Shown here in pieces: positions 23,828 to 35,229 of a stretch of 45,305 nucleotides of DNA; the first letter of the stretch is position 1, and every line of letters starts with the position of its first letter. This DNA is from Nitrospirota bacterium (GTDB lineage Bacteria > Nitrospirota > Thermodesulfovibrionia > Thermodesulfovibrionales > JdFR-85). The notes below the pieces were generated by a model. It had not been told where the DNA came from, made no database searches, and saw only the letters and a program-made list of their open reading frames with translations. The stretch lies in NCBI GenBank assembly GCA_035873375.1, contig JAYWMQ010000026.1:1-45305 (forward strand), read 5' to 3'. Position numbers and translations under genes: made by a program.

Positions 23828-23901
23828 GGGGAGTCGTCTAATGGCAGGACAGCAGACTCTGGCTCTGCTTGTAGGGGTTCGAATCCTCTCTCCCCAGCCA
23901 C
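23828..23901 (+). tRNA. tRNA-Gln (anticodon CTG)
   Basis: The acceptor stem TGGGGAG pairs with CTCCCCA, the anticodon arm GCAGA/TCTGC encloses the loop CTCTGGC with anticodon CTG, and the T-arm GGGTTCGAATCC is standard. CCA is encoded at 23899-23901. Confidence 0.95.
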
Positions 23902-23912
23902 TTGATTTACGA

Positions 23913-23937
23913 TTTACGATTTTAAAAATCGTAAATA
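23913..23937 (+). other. AT-rich palindrome between the tRNAs
   Basis: ATTTACGATTTT followed directly by AAAAATCGTAAAT forms a 12-base-pair near-perfect palindrome after tRNA-Gln. It may act as a processing or weak termination site. It is AT-rich and has no T-tract, so I do not call it a terminator. Confidence 0.4.
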
Positions 23938-23972
23938 TTCAATCTGAAATTGACAATCTATCCATAAAATGT

Positions 23973-24048
23973 GGTCCCATCGTCTAGTGGTCCAGGACGC
24001 CGGCCTCTCACGTCGGTAACACGGGTTCGACTCCCGTTGGGACTACCA
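23973..24048 (+). tRNA. tRNA-Glu (anticodon CTC)
   Basis: GGTCCCA pairs with TGGGACT (one G-U at the end), the anticodon stem CCGGC/GTCGG holds loop CTCTCAC with anticodon CTC, and the T-arm is CGGGTTCGACTCCCG. CCA is encoded. It is 71 bases after tRNA-Gln. The stretch to 24226 contains nothing else that I can support. Confidence 0.95.
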
Positions 24049-24226
24049 ATCATTTCATTAAAGAGAGTTAGAGAGTTCAGGAGTGGTGGAGTCGAGGAGT
24101 ATAAAGCTTCACTATATAAGAAACAGAAAGAAACTTTTTAATTCTTTTAAATCGTGAGGCAAAAGAAAAGATTTTGTAGTTTCACGATAAATTCGGTTTG
24201 ATTTGTGTCAATTCGTGGCCAGAGAT

Positions 24227-25288
24227 CTATAGCAGTCTCTTCAATTCCTTAATCAGCAAGGCGTTATCCCTGTGGGTCTTGACTGCAATACGGAAGAATC
24301 CTTTCTCAAGCCCCCTGAAGTTACTGCAGTCCCTTACGAGTATTCCCTTTCTGCGAAGGGCCAGGACAATTTCTTCAGACCTGTGATGTTTCAGGAGATA
24401 GAAGTTTACAGGGGAGGGATAAAAGTGGATTCCGGCCCCTTTCAGACCTTTCTCCATAAAGAGCTTTTCTTTGCTGATATATTCGAAAGTGGCCTTTTTA
24501 TAAACCCTGTCTTTCAGTGCTATGATGCCGGCCCTCTGTGCGAGGCTGTTGACGGTCCATGGCTCCTTCAGGACCAAGAGCCTTTCGGCTGTCTCAGCCG
24601 GCAGGATGCCGAATCCAAGGCGTAAGCCGCTCAGGGCATAGAACTTTGTCATTGACCTCAGAACAATGAGGTAGGGATTTCCAGGAACCTCTGAGACAAC
24701 GCTCTCCTCTGGTATGAAATCAATGAATGCCTCATCAACAACAAGAAAACACTTCAAGTCCCTTGCTGCAGAGGCAATCCTTGTAATATCCGCTCTGGGG
24801 AGCAGTTGTGCGGTAGGGTTGTTCGGGTTACAGAGAAAGGCCATCTGACACCCCTGCATGGACTCTATAAAACTCTCTGTATCAATCCCGAAATTTGCCT
24901 CTTCCCTGAGAGGCAAAAACCTGATTGTGATATCAGCGGAATTGCCCGAGGTTATAACCGCCCTTTCATACTCTGAGAATGCGGGGGCGGTAATTAACAC
25001 CTTCTCTGGTCTGAGTCCCCGCACAACGAGATAGATCAGCTCAGTGCTTCCGTTGCCGCAGATTATATTGTTGTCAGGAATGCCGAGGTGTCTTGAGAGA
25101 TGCCGTCTGAGGCGGTGACAGTCCGGGTCCGGATAGTTGGTGAGGTATTTCAGGTCTTTTCTCAGGCCTGCCTTTATCTTTTTTGACACCCCTAACGGAT
25201 TAATAGAGGCGCTGAAGTCGATTACCTTTCTCTCCGGTATCCTTAAGGTCTCGGAAAGACTATATATATTTCCACCATGAGTTGTCAT
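24227..25288 (-). CDS. cobD: Threonine-phosphate decarboxylase-like aminotransferase (CobD type)
   Basis: 353 residues. The start THGGNIYSLSETLRIP...IDFSASINPLGVS is characteristic of CobD, which decarboxylates threonine phosphate to the aminopropanol phosphate used in cobalamin. CNPNNPTAQLL and MTKFYALSGLRLG (Lys215 binding PLP) are fold-type I aminotransferase motifs. The close relative HisC cannot be excluded, but the HGGN start favours CobD. No other cobalamin gene is near. A weak ribosome site precedes the ATG. Confidence 0.8.
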   Translation of the reverse strand: MTTHGGNIYSLSETLRIPERKVIDFSASINPLGVSKKIKAGLRKDLKYLTNYPDPDCHRLRRHLSRHLGIPDNNIICGNGSTELIYLVVRGLRPEKVLITAPAFSEYERAVITSGNSADITIRFLPLREEANFGIDTESFIESMQGCQMAFLCNPNNPTAQLLPRADITRIASAARDLKCFLVVDEAFIDFIPEESVVSEVPGNPYLIVLRSMTKFYALSGLRLGFGILPAETAERLLVLKEPWTVNSLAQRAGIIALKDRVYKKATFEYISKEKLFMEKGLKGAGIHFYPSPVNFYLLKHHRSEEIVLALRRKGILVRDCSNFRGLEKGFFRIAVKTHRDNALLIKELKRLL

Positions 25289-25350
25289 AAGGCCTGTAAT
25301 GATACCATTTATTGAGCCCCTGCTTCACCTGTTTGCCGGGGGGCTGAAGA

Positions 25351-25390
25351 AAAAACCGTAATGCCCGGTTCCAGACATTACGGTTTTTTT
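25351..25390 (-). terminator. Rho-independent terminator after the parvulin gene
   Basis: AAAAACCGTAATG (25351-25363) and CATTACGGTTTTTTT (25376-25390) form a stem of at least 13 base pairs with a 12-base loop and T-tracts on both strands. It lies 34 bases past the parvulin stop and can work in both directions. Confidence 0.9.
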
Positions 25391-25424
25391 TAATGTTATC
25401 TTGTTTCAGTTTTTTACGATATCA

Positions 25425-26285
25425 TCACTTTTGGTCGGTTAATTTCATATCCTTCAGCTTATCCTCATTAAGTTCCACTTTATATGAGTTCTTCAGTTTT
25501 TCAATGTAACCGTCAAATGCTGCCCGCCGTTTTTCCGTGAGCAGTTTTTTTGATAAACTCTCTTTAACCTTGTCAAACTCAGCCTTCTCTCCCTTTTTCA
25601 GGTCAGTCAGTTTGATAATATGATAACCGAATTGGGTCTTTACCGGCTCACTTATCTCGCCTTTTTTCATTGAGAAGACGGCCTTTTCGAATTCAGGAAC
25701 CATCTGTCCCCTTCCGAAAAATCCAAGGTCTCCACCCTTGGCTGCCGAGCCCTTGTCTATAGAGTTTTTCTCGGCGAGGGCGGCAAAGTCCTCGCCTGCC
25801 TTCAGCCTCTTCAACAGGCTGTCGGCCTCCTCTTTAGTGCTTACCAGGATATGACTTGCCCTTGCCTGGTCTGATGAGAATTCATCGGGGTGAGTATCGT
25901 AATATTTCTTTACGTCTTCTTCCGTTACCTTTGCTTTCTCTTCAATCTCTTTTGTGAGGAGCATGCTTATCAGGCTTAACTTCTGAAACTCCTTGAGCTT
26001 TTCCAGGTACTCCGGTGACTTGTCAAGTCCCTGCTTCTTGGCCTCAAGGTAGATGAGTTCCTTCTTTACGAGTTCATCTGCAAGTTTCTTCTTCCCCTCT
26101 GCATTGTTATAGATTGTCTTCATAAAGTCTGGCAGGGCGTTAAACTGTTTTTTAAGGTCTTTCTCCATGATGTAAGCGCCGTCAACCTTTGCAATATAGT
26201 CTGATGGGGCCTTGCTCTCAACAGGTGTTTTTGAACATCCTGCAATAACTAACAGGATTAAGAAAAATTTGGCTAATGTTTTCAT
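25425..26285 (-). CDS. Peptidyl-prolyl isomerase lipoprotein (SurA/PrsA-like parvulin)
   Basis: 286 residues. [17 protein letters not shown] is a lipoprotein signal with lipobox VIAGC (Cys17). A helical N-terminal chaperone domain follows. Then one parvulin domain runs from [12 protein letters not shown] through [20 protein letters not shown] to FGYHIIKL (about 140-235). The protein should help fold or deliver exported proteins in the periplasm. A GGAGG site stands before the ATG, and a strong terminator follows. Confidence 0.92.
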   Translation of the reverse strand: MKTLAKFFLILLVIAGCSKTPVESKAPSDYIAKVDGAYIMEKDLKKQFNALPDFMKTIYNNAEGKKKLADELVKKELIYLEAKKQGLDKSPEYLEKLKEFQKLSLISMLLTKEIEEKAKVTEEDVKKYYDTHPDEFSSDQARASHILVSTKEEADSLLKRLKAGEDFAALAEKNSIDKGSAAKGGDLGFFGRGQMVPEFEKAVFSMKKGEISEPVKTQFGYHIIKLTDLKKGEKAEFDKVKESLSKKLLTEKRRAAFDGYIEKLKNSYKVELNEDKLKDMKLTDQK

Positions 26286-26392
26286 CTTGCCTCCGATCTA
26301 TTTTCTGGTTAAAGTTACTTTATAGCATAACATAACGTTTATGCCAAAAAATATAAAGCATTGAAATCCTGGATGCCGGCCATGCCATTAAA

Positions 26393-26422
26393 TTGACAAA
26401 AGAGATATACTTGAATTATATT
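26393..26422 (+). promoter_or_regulatory. Promoter of glyQS
   Basis: TTGACA (26393-26398), 18 bases, TATATT (26417-26422). The ATG lies 21 bases after the -10, leaving a very short untranslated leader. Confidence 0.6.
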
Positions 26423-26442
26423 TAAATTCTTTTGGTGACCTC

Positions 26443-29400
26443 ATGTATTTTCAGGAAATAATAATGAATTTAAATAAATACTGGGCTGACAGGGGCTGTC
26501 TCCTGCTTCAGCCCTATGATGTTGAGGTGGGGGCAGGGACCTTCCATCCCGCAACGTTTCTGCGTGTCCTGGGTCCGGAACCGTGGAGGGTTGCTTATGT
26601 TGAACCCTCACGCAGGCCTACGGATGGGCGTTATGGCGAAAACCCCAACAGGCTGCAACACTACTACCAGTATCAGGTCATATTAAAGCCATCACCGCTT
26701 GACAGCCAGGATATCTATCTTGAGAGTCTCAGGGCACTGGGGCTTGATCCCGTGAAACATGACATCCGGTTTGTTGAAGACGATTGGGAGTCTCCCACAC
26801 TCGGAGCCTGGGGACTTGGTTGGGAGGTATGGCTTGACGGAATGGAGATTACTCAGTTTACGTACTTTCAGCAGGTTGGAGGTATTGACCTCAGGCCGGT
26901 TTCTGTAGAGATTACATATGGGCTTGAGAGAATCGCCATGTATATTCAGGGGGTTGACAGTGTTTTCGATATTCAATGGGCTGAGGGGATAAGGTACGGT
27001 GAGCTTCATCATCAGGAAGAGGTGGAGTTTTCGAAGTTTAATTTCGATTATGCGGATATAGACCTTTTGAGAAGGCTCTTTGATGATTACGAGAAGGAGT
27101 CAAAGAGGTTGATCGATTACGGCCTTGTCCTTCCGTCGTACGAATTCTGTCTGAAGTGTTCCCATGTCTTCAATCTCCTTGATGCAAGGGGGGCCTTTTC
27201 AGTGACTGAGAGGACCGGGTACATGGCAAGGGTCAGGGGACTGGCGAAGGTTGTTGCAGAGTCGTATTTCAGGCAGCGTGAGGAGATGGGGTTTCCCCTC
27301 CGGCAATTGAAGATTGAGGACGGGGAATCGAAGATTGAAGAAAAAGAAGAATTGTCAATTATCAATAGTCAATCGTCAATCGCCGATCATCAGTCCCTTG
27401 TTTTTGAGATAGGGGCTGAGGAGATTCCGGCGAGGTTTTTGCCCGGCATGATCTCTCAATTAAAAAACCTCTGCGAGGAGGCCTTAACCGGGCTCTCCAT
27501 TGAATTCAGCGAGATTCAGGTTTATGGCACACCAAGGAGGTTGAGCCTTATACTGAGGGGATTACCTCAGAGGCAGGCCAGCGTCAGGAAGGTTGTCTTT
27601 GGTCCACCAAAAAATGTTGCCTTTGATGAAAAAGGGGCACCGACCAGGGCTGCCACAGGTTTTGCAGTCTCCCAGGGGGTTGATGTGGAGAGCCTGAAGA
27701 TTGAGAAAAAGGGAAAAGGTGAATATGTTGTTGCAATAATTGAGAAGGAGGGGAGACCCGTAAGGGACCTCCTTCCTGATATACTTAAAAAAATCACCCA
27801 TTCCCTGCACTTTCCGAAATCGATGAGGTGGGGTGATGGCAGTTTCAGGTTTGTGAGGCCGGTACACTGGATACTTGCCGTTATGGACGGAGATGTTGTT
27901 GACCTTGAGATAGACGGACTTCGGAGCGGCAACAGGACATGGGGGCACAGGTTCCTCAGTCCGGGTTCCATAGAGATTCACAATGCAGATGAATATATAA
28001 GTCTCCTTGAAGAGAGTTTTGTGGTTGTTGACCAGGCGCGGAGGAGAGAAGAGATAAGGGAGTCAGTAAACAGGCTTTCGGAGGCAACCGGCGGCAGGGC
28101 GGTTGAGGATGAGGTGCTGATCGAGACCGTAACCTTCCTCGTGGAATACCCGAATGCCGTTCCATGTCTCTTCTCCGAAGAGTATCTGACGCTTCCAAAA
28201 GAGCTTTTAATTACGGTTATGAGGGACCATCAGAAATATTTTGCCGTAGAGCGTGGTGACGGAACCCTGTTGAACCGGTTTGTGGTTGTCAGTAACACAG
28301 GGCGGGAAAATGAAGGGGCTGTCCGGAGCGGAGCGGAGCGGGTTATAAGGGCAAGGTTTGATGATGCAAGGTTTTATTATGAGGATGACCTGAAGAGGCC
28401 GCTCAGCGACAGGCTGGAAGAATTAAAGCGGGTTACCTTTCAGGAAAAACTTGGCAGCCTCTACGACAAGGTGCAGAGGGTTTGCAGGGTGGCAAGCGGG
28501 CTCTCAGTGCTTGTGCCGCATGCATCAGAGAAGGTAAAGAGGGCCGCACTGCTTTCAAAGTCTGATTTGATAACCGGAGTGGTAAGGGAGTTTCCGGAAC
28601 TTCAGGGACTGATGGGAAAATACTATGCACTGCATTGGGGAGAAGATGCAGAGGTTGCAGAGGCAATTTATGAGCAGTACCTTCCGACTCATGCAGGGGG
28701 AGACCTTCCGTCTACTGACACAGGTGCAATCCTCAGTATTGCTGACCGTATTGATAACGTGGTGACATTCTTCTCTATCGGTCTGAAGCCGAGTGGTTCC
28801 GAGGACCCGTTTGCCCTGCGGAGGCAGGCGCTTGGCATTATATCTCTCTTGATAAAGAGGGGGTTTGCCATAAACCTTGCAGGGCTGCTGCAGATAGTGT
28901 TTGAGGAACCCGGGAAGACGGACTTTGCCAACGCTGATACATTAAAAGAGGAGGTGCTCGACTTTTTCCTCCAGAGGCTTGAACACCTCTTTATTTCAGA
29001 AGGCTACGCCCACGATACAGTGCAGGCAGTAGTGGAGAAAGCAAAAACCCTTCCCCTTGTCAGGGTGAAGGAGATAATGGATGCCGTGGAGTCGTTTAAA
29101 AAGGAGCCGGTTTATAATGAGACGCTGATTGCCCTTAAAAGGGTATTTAATATATTGAAGGGTATCAGGGAGCCCCTTGCAGGTGAGGTTGATGAAGGTC
29201 TTTTTATGCACGAAGAGGAAAAGGTGCTCTATCAGAGGGCCAGGGAGATAGCCGATGAGGTAAAGGGGAGTGTTGAAGGATTTGACTATCGTAATGCCTT
29301 GTTGTTAATCGGCGGTCTTAGAGGGCCGATAAATGATTTCTTTGATAATGTCCTTGTGATGGACAAGGATGAACGTGTAAGGCTGAACCGTCTATGCCTC

Positions 29401-29463
29401 CTTGCAATGATAAACCGTATAGCTTCAGGGTTTATGGATATTTATAGATTGCAGGAATTGTGA
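26443..29463 (+). CDS. glyQS: Glycyl-tRNA synthetase, alpha and beta subunits fused
   Basis: 1006 residues. Residues 1-288 are a complete alpha subunit ([53 protein letters not shown]). From about 317 the beta subunit begins ([18 protein letters not shown]) and runs through its HD and DALR-like parts to the end. The linker at about 289-316 ([20 protein letters not shown]...) is encoded by repetitive word-like DNA such as that found between genes in this window, suggesting the two genes became fused by losing a stop. Such fusions are known in a few bacterial groups. It charges tRNA-Gly. Confidence 0.96.
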   Translation: MYFQEIIMNLNKYWADRGCLLLQPYDVEVGAGTFHPATFLRVLGPEPWRVAYVEPSRRPTDGRYGENPNRLQHYYQYQVILKPSPLDSQDIYLESLRALGLDPVKHDIRFVEDDWESPTLGAWGLGWEVWLDGMEITQFTYFQQVGGIDLRPVSVEITYGLERIAMYIQGVDSVFDIQWAEGIRYGELHHQEEVEFSKFNFDYADIDLLRRLFDDYEKESKRLIDYGLVLPSYEFCLKCSHVFNLLDARGAFSVTERTGYMARVRGLAKVVAESYFRQREEMGFPLRQLKIEDGESKIEEKEELSIINSQSSIADHQSLVFEIGAEEIPARFLPGMISQLKNLCEEALTGLSIEFSEIQVYGTPRRLSLILRGLPQRQASVRKVVFGPPKNVAFDEKGAPTRAATGFAVSQGVDVESLKIEKKGKGEYVVAIIEKEGRPVRDLLPDILKKITHSLHFPKSMRWGDGSFRFVRPVHWILAVMDGDVVDLEIDGLRSGNRTWGHRFLSPGSIEIHNADEYISLLEESFVVVDQARRREEIRESVNRLSEATGGRAVEDEVLIETVTFLVEYPNAVPCLFSEEYLTLPKELLITVMRDHQKYFAVERGDGTLLNRFVVVSNTGRENEGAVRSGAERVIRARFDDARFYYEDDLKRPLSDRLEELKRVTFQEKLGSLYDKVQRVCRVASGLSVLVPHASEKVKRAALLSKSDLITGVVREFPELQGLMGKYYALHWGEDAEVAEAIYEQYLPTHAGGDLPSTDTGAILSIADRIDNVVTFFSIGLKPSGSEDPFALRRQALGIISLLIKRGFAINLAGLLQIVFEEPGKTDFANADTLKEEVLDFFLQRLEHLFISEGYAHDTVQAVVEKAKTLPLVRVKEIMDAVESFKKEPVYNETLIALKRVFNILKGIREPLAGEVDEGLFMHEEEKVLYQRAREIADEVKGSVEGFDYRNALLLIGGLRGPINDFFDNVLVMDKDERVRLNRLCLLAMINRIASGFMDIYRLQEL

Positions 29464-29539
29464 TTCCGCTTCCTGCGATAATATGGGGAGCGGGGCTTTG
29501 TCCGAACCCTGAATATTAATTGTTCGCAGTCTGCACTGG

Positions 29540-29569
29540 TTGACAAAGAGCAAAAACCTGTGCTAAGAA
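29540..29569 (+). promoter_or_regulatory. Probable promoter of gcvH-lpdA
   Basis: TTGACA (29540-29545), 18 bases, TAAGAA (29564-29569). The gcvH ATG follows 55 bases later, with GGAGG just before it. The -10 is weak. Confidence 0.45.
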
Positions 29570-29624
29570 AAACAATCGCTTAGCCTGTCTTACAGGTAAA
29601 GAATAAACTTGAAGGAGGCAGCAA

Positions 29625-30014
29625 ATGAACTTTCCGGATGATCTCAAATACCACAGGGAGCATACGTGGGTCAAAGTTTCCGGCAAAAAGGCGACTGTCG
29701 GGATAACGGATTATGCACAGGATGCCCTTGGGGATATTGTTTATATCGACCTTCCCGAAATTGATGCAGAGATAGCAAAGGACTCGGAGTTTTCAGAGAT
29801 CGAGTCTACCAAGGCAACTTCTTCGGTAATAGCCCCTGTGTCGGGAACAATAATTGAAGTGAACGAGGACCTCGAGGAGTCCCCCGAGATAATTAACGAG
29901 GACCCTTACGGTAAAGGCTGGATAGCGGTGCTTGAGCTGACAGATCCCTCTGAGCTTGATGACCTGCTTGACGCTGCTGATTATGAGAAGTACGTTGAAG
30001 AGGAGGCAAAATGA
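29625..30014 (+). CDS. gcvH: Glycine cleavage system H protein
   Basis: 129 residues, normal length. YHREHTWVKVSGKKATVGITDYAQDALGDIVYIDLP is the family start (shown in part), and EIESTKATSSVIAPVSG carries the lipoylated Lys63. H protein shuttles the aminomethyl group among P, T and L proteins. gcvT and gcvP are not adjacent. The stop overlaps the lpdA start as ATGA, so it is coupled with its reoxidising enzyme. Confidence 0.95.
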   Translation: MNFPDDLKYHREHTWVKVSGKKATVGITDYAQDALGDIVYIDLPEIDAEIAKDSEFSEIESTKATSSVIAPVSGTIIEVNEDLEESPEIINEDPYGKGWIAVLELTDPSELDDLLDAADYEKYVEEEAK

Positions 30015-31399
30015 GGCTTTTGGTCCTTGGAGCAGGTCCCGGAGGCTATGTTGCAGCTTTAAAGGCAGCTCAGCTTGGTGCAGAGGTTATAGTTGTGGAG
30101 GACACAGAGGTTGGCGGCACTTGCCTGAACAGGGGGTGCATCCCTACCAAGGCGCTGGTGGCCTCGGCCGAAGCAATACACAAGGCGAAGAATCTTAAAG
30201 CCTTCGGGGTGGACGTCTCTGGAGAGATTGTTCCCAATCTTTCCAGGATTATGGAGAGGAAAGACAAGATCGTCTCAACCCAGGTGAAGGGTATCCGTTC
30301 ACTCTTCAGGAGTTGGGGAGTAACCCTGATAGAGGGGAAGGGGATGCTCCTTACACCCGAGAAGGTGGAGATAGAGAAGAAGGACGGCTCTGTGGAGATT
30401 GTTGAGGCAGACAGGATTATCATAGCAACCGGTTCAAAGCCTGCCCAGATACCCATATTTCCTTTTGACGGAGAACATATCCTTTCAAGTGATGATGCTC
30501 TGAACATAAAATCCATACCAAAGAGCCTGATCATTGTGGGAGCCGGGGTTATCGGGTGTGAGTTTGCCTGCATATTCAGGGAGCTTGGCACAGAGGTCAC
30601 GATGGTGGAGATGATGCCCGGCGCAATTTCCACTGAGGACCCTGAAATAGCCAGGCTGCTGGAGAAAGAACTGAAGAAGAGAAAGATAAAACTCCTGACC
30701 GAAGTGAAGGTGGAGAGGGTTGAGGGGCACCATGACGGTATTCATGTCGGTCTTGCAGGCGGCAGGGAACTCGTGGCCGAAAAACTGCTTGTGTCAATCG
30801 GGAGGTCTCTCAATACGGAAGGCATTGGACTTGAAGCGATAGGCATCAAAAAGGGAAGCAGGGGTGAGATAGAAGTCAATGAGCATATGGAGACAAATAT
30901 TGAAGGTATATATGCCATAGGAGATGTCACAGGGGGAATCCTTCTTGCCCATGTGGCATCAAAGGAAGGAACCGTTGCGGCATATAATGCCTGCGGGATA
31001 GAGAAGACGATTGATTACTCCGTAGTTCCTGCTGCTATATTTACATCACCCGAGATTGCCTCCGTCGGGCTCAGGGAGGACCAGGCATCGGAGAAGGGGA
31101 TAGATTACATCACAGGTCACTTTCAGTTCAGGGCGCTTGGAAAGGCCCATGCCATGGGAGAGATATCCGGATTTGTAAAGGTTATTGCAGATAAGGATAC
31201 AGACAGACTACTGGGAGTTCATATCATCGGACCCCATGCCTCTGATCTTATCCATGAAGCGGCAGTTGCCATAAAGGCGGGACTGAAGGTCAGGGATATT
31301 GCAGATACAATACACGCCCATCCTACCCTGTCGGAAGGGCTTATGGAGGCTGCTGAAGATGTCCATGGAGAAGCCATACATGTTCCCAGGCCTAAATAG
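30011..31399 (+). CDS. lpdA: Dihydrolipoyl dehydrogenase
   Basis: 462 residues. It begins with the FAD-binding GAGPGGYVAALKAAQLG. The redox pair is Cys38 and Cys43 in GGTCLNRGCIPTKAL. The NAD-binding GAGVIGCEFA lies near 177-186, and the C-terminal HAHPTLSEGL has the active His. It reoxidises the lipoyl arm of GcvH with NAD. Overlap with gcvH argues that it acts mainly in glycine cleavage. Confidence 0.95.
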   Translation: MRLLVLGAGPGGYVAALKAAQLGAEVIVVEDTEVGGTCLNRGCIPTKALVASAEAIHKAKNLKAFGVDVSGEIVPNLSRIMERKDKIVSTQVKGIRSLFRSWGVTLIEGKGMLLTPEKVEIEKKDGSVEIVEADRIIIATGSKPAQIPIFPFDGEHILSSDDALNIKSIPKSLIIVGAGVIGCEFACIFRELGTEVTMVEMMPGAISTEDPEIARLLEKELKKRKIKLLTEVKVERVEGHHDGIHVGLAGGRELVAEKLLVSIGRSLNTEGIGLEAIGIKKGSRGEIEVNEHMETNIEGIYAIGDVTGGILLAHVASKEGTVAAYNACGIEKTIDYSVVPAAIFTSPEIASVGLREDQASEKGIDYITGHFQFRALGKAHAMGEISGFVKVIADKDTDRLLGVHIIGPHASDLIHEAAVAIKAGLKVRDIADTIHAHPTLSEGLMEAAEDVHGEAIHVPRPK

Positions 31400-31407
31400 G
31401 GTAGTGG

Positions 31408-32796
31408 ATGATGATAGAAGAGGGTAAATCATCTGACTGGTTTGCTGAGGTCAGGGAAAAGGAGAAAGCGCTTTTTTCCGAGATTAACCTTCTTTTGCGT
31501 GCCCTTGACAGGGCATTTAATCCGGAGAACCTGCCGGTTAGTGAACAGCGCTACGGTGCACGAAACTTTTTTCCCGAACTGTCTTCCGTGAGAGACGTTA
31601 TTTTGAGGGTGCTGGGGATCCTTGAGGTTATCATACCCGAAAGTAAGAAGAATGCCTTCTGGTTTCAGAAGTTTGCCGAACAGAAGTTCCTCTCCGACCG
31701 TAAAAGGGATCTTTTAAGGGAAAGCCTCAATAAGCAGGACAAGCCCGAAAAATCCCTTTTCCTCCTTTATGACTCTTTTATTAATCTGAAGGTAATTATA
31801 AATGACCTCCTGAAGAGCAACACGGTTTCCTATTCAGGATATAAGAATTTTGGTGACATCCTCGGCAGGGAGATCAGGGAAAACCGTGTGTTCGACCCTT
31901 TCAGTAAGGGAGTTGATCATGAATTTGACAGTATTGATAACGCCAGGATAAAGGATATCGTTAAATCTCTTAAGGACAGAGGTTATAAGAGAGAGATATC
32001 CGGGGTCTTTATCTATCTTTTCAGGTTCCTCCGTTATCTGGGACATATTGAGCTATCCCCCAATCGTTCAACTTCCCTTAGCTGTGCGTTCCTGATACTC
32101 GTCCTCCTGAGGTCGGAGATCAGGAGTTTTGTGAGCTATCTCGACGACATGATGCAGGATGTGGATGACAAGGGCCTGAGGGATGTCCTTCAATCAATAG
32201 CATTTCAGTTTTCCATGGAGTCAAAGAGGGTCTATGCACAGGAACTCAAGGATGTGTTGCTGAGAAATGCCTCAAATCAGGTGATGGGAAGGATGGAGAA
32301 CTGTCATGGAATATTCCGCAACCTGACCGAGCAATGTATAGTTCAACTTGCCCAGCATTTTTCTCCTGATATCAGGGGAGAAGAGATATTCCCGAGTTTT
32401 GAGACAAGGGTTGAACAGTCCTTGAGGTTGAGGGATGATGTTTATATACTATGCAGGTTTTTTGAGATTTTTGAAGGCAGCATTGAAGATAGCGTAAAGA
32501 GAAAAAAGATACTTGAATCACTAAAGGATTATATGCTCTATTTTGAGAGTCTCAGCTTCAGACTTTTGAGATATGATGACTACGAGGAATTTCATAGATT
32601 CTTTAATGACTTTATGTCAATAACCCCGGATGTGTTTGATAATTACGGGGTTCATAAGGTGTTTGAAAAGGCTCACAAGTTCAGGGTCTATCTTGAGACG
32701 ACCCTGAGGCTTATATCCCAGAGGTCTGAATTGCGGGATAAACCCGTTAACGAGGAGAGGGTGCAGGAGGTAATGCAGCAGTATCTGCCCGATTGA
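31408..32796 (+). CDS. Unknown large helical protein in the gcvH-lpdA operon
   Basis: 462 residues, nine bases after lpdA and read in the same direction. Predicted to be almost entirely alpha-helical (many heptad-like runs such as LLLRALDRAF, DVILRVLGILEVII), with no signal peptide, no membrane segment and no catalytic motif that I recognise. Cysteines are few. The upstream context suggests co-expression with lipoyl-linked enzymes, but a functional tie is not shown. The next gene, eno, begins 63 bases later with its own ribosome site. Confidence 0.8.
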   Translation: MMIEEGKSSDWFAEVREKEKALFSEINLLLRALDRAFNPENLPVSEQRYGARNFFPELSSVRDVILRVLGILEVIIPESKKNAFWFQKFAEQKFLSDRKRDLLRESLNKQDKPEKSLFLLYDSFINLKVIINDLLKSNTVSYSGYKNFGDILGREIRENRVFDPFSKGVDHEFDSIDNARIKDIVKSLKDRGYKREISGVFIYLFRFLRYLGHIELSPNRSTSLSCAFLILVLLRSEIRSFVSYLDDMMQDVDDKGLRDVLQSIAFQFSMESKRVYAQELKDVLLRNASNQVMGRMENCHGIFRNLTEQCIVQLAQHFSPDIRGEEIFPSFETRVEQSLRLRDDVYILCRFFEIFEGSIEDSVKRKKILESLKDYMLYFESLSFRLLRYDDYEEFHRFFNDFMSITPDVFDNYGVHKVFEKAHKFRVYLETTLRLISQRSELRDKPVNEERVQEVMQQYLPD

Positions 32797-32844
32797 GGTT
32801 TTTTAACCTGGAGTATTTGAGTCAAATTACGGTTGGGAAATTAA

Positions 32845-34137
<1,293 letters not shown>

Positions 34138-34251
34138 TATATTCAAATAGCAAAAGTATCGGTAACCAGGTCTGCTGATGGATGTGTCTTTGCAGGCCTG
34201 GAGGGTCTTTTGTTGCTGGATTCTGAATAATGACAGCGCCTGGTCTTGAAG

Positions 34252-34581
34252 TCAGGCAGTTCCGGAGGTGCTGTTCTTGTTCTTTACCGTGAGCATTACG
34301 TCTTCAATCATTTGCTTGTTTATCTCTTCTATCTCTTCTACGCTTATTTTAAGTCTCTGAGCAACCTGTTCAAAGTTCATGCCCTGATTGTAGTGAAGCT
34401 CGGCTATAACTATCTTTAAGACATCGTCAGCAATAACCTGCTTCAGTTCCTCATCCACGGCATCAATGGCACTGCAGGCCTCACTCAGGGACTGGCCGCT
34501 CTGAAGCCTTTTTATCAGTTTGCCGATCTCTATATCATATATCTTTTCTTCATCTTTTGAGAAATCCTTGTAATCAGGCAT
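34252..34581 (-). CDS. Small helical protein of unknown function
   Basis: 109 residues when started at the ATG ending at 34581, which has AAAGGA seven bases upstream; a longer start at 34602 lacks a ribosome site. The sequence is helical and acidic. The segment MNFEQVAQRLKISVEEIEEINKQM resembles a helix-turn-helix-like element (shown in part: VAQRLKISVEEIEEI), so DNA binding is possible, but the basic residues expected are few. It stands alone between enolase and the MOSC gene. Confidence 0.65.
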   Translation of the reverse strand: MPDYKDFSKDEEKIYDIEIGKLIKRLQSGQSLSEACSAIDAVDEELKQVIADDVLKIVIAELHYNQGMNFEQVAQRLKISVEEIEEINKQMIEDVMLTVKNKNSTSGTA

Positions 34582-34719
34582 ATCAATGTCCTTTCCGTTC
34601 ATTTATTGACAAAAATTCAGCACTCAACATCTATAAGTTTAACATATTTTCAGCACCCTTGTCTCATGCGGAAATGCTATGTTATCCTTAATCATGATTG
34701 TTTGCTGTAAGGCATTAAA

Positions 34720-35160
34720 ATGAATGGCAGAGTTGCAGCAATTAATATAAGCAGGCACAAGGGTGTCAGAAAAGAGACCGTTGAAGAGGTCTTTATCAAG
34801 GAAGACTTCGGGATAGAAGGAGATGCCCACGCCTCCTCTGCCTGGCACAGGCAGGTAAGTCTTCTTGCCATGGAAAGCATAATAAAGATGAAAGAGTCAG
34901 GGGCTGATGTGGGGCCAGGTGATTTTGCTGAAAACATAACAACAGAGGGAATAGACCTAAAGAACCTGACCGTCAGTACCAGGATAGATGTCGGGGGTTC
35001 TGTAGAGCTTGAAGTAACGCAGATAGGAAAGACCTGTCATAGCCGTTGTGCCATTTATTATCAGGCCGGTTGTTGTGTCATGCCGGAAGAGGGGATTTTT
35101 GCAAGGGTGGTAAGGGGTGGTAAAATAAGGATTGGCGATAGCGTTTCGATTGACTATTGA
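34720..35160 (+). CDS. MOSC domain protein (molybdenum cofactor sulfur carrier type)
   Basis: 146 residues. GIEGDAHASSAWHRQVSLLAM and GDFAENITTEGIDL are MOSC motifs. CHSRCAIYYQAGCCVMPEEGIFARV carries the conserved Cys expected to take up sulfur (shown in part). It lies just before mogA, so it belongs to molybdenum cofactor metabolism. The stop merges into a run of short tandem repeats. Confidence 0.9.
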   Translation: MNGRVAAINISRHKGVRKETVEEVFIKEDFGIEGDAHASSAWHRQVSLLAMESIIKMKESGADVGPGDFAENITTEGIDLKNLTVSTRIDVGGSVELEVTQIGKTCHSRCAIYYQAGCCVMPEEGIFARVVRGGKIRIGDSVSIDY

Positions 35161-35196
35161 CTATTGATAAATGATAAATGATAAATGATAAATGAT
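35150..35196. repeat. Heptamer tandem repeat between MOSC gene and mogA
   Basis: After two copies of GACTATT the seven-base unit GATAAAT occurs four times in a row to about 35195. The same kind of word repetition is seen in the glyQS linker and at 5117-5155. Confidence 0.85.
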
Positions 35197-35229
35197 CTTA
35201 AATTCACCATGGAATTGCCGGGGGGTTGA

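Noticed and set aside
23913-23937. Rho-independent terminator after tRNA-Gln
   Set aside because: The stem is AT-rich, without a proper loop or T-tract, and tRNA-Glu follows closely in the same direction.
24227-25288. Histidinol-phosphate aminotransferase HisC
   Set aside because: The HGGN start and INPLG segment are more typical of CobD; not fully excluded.
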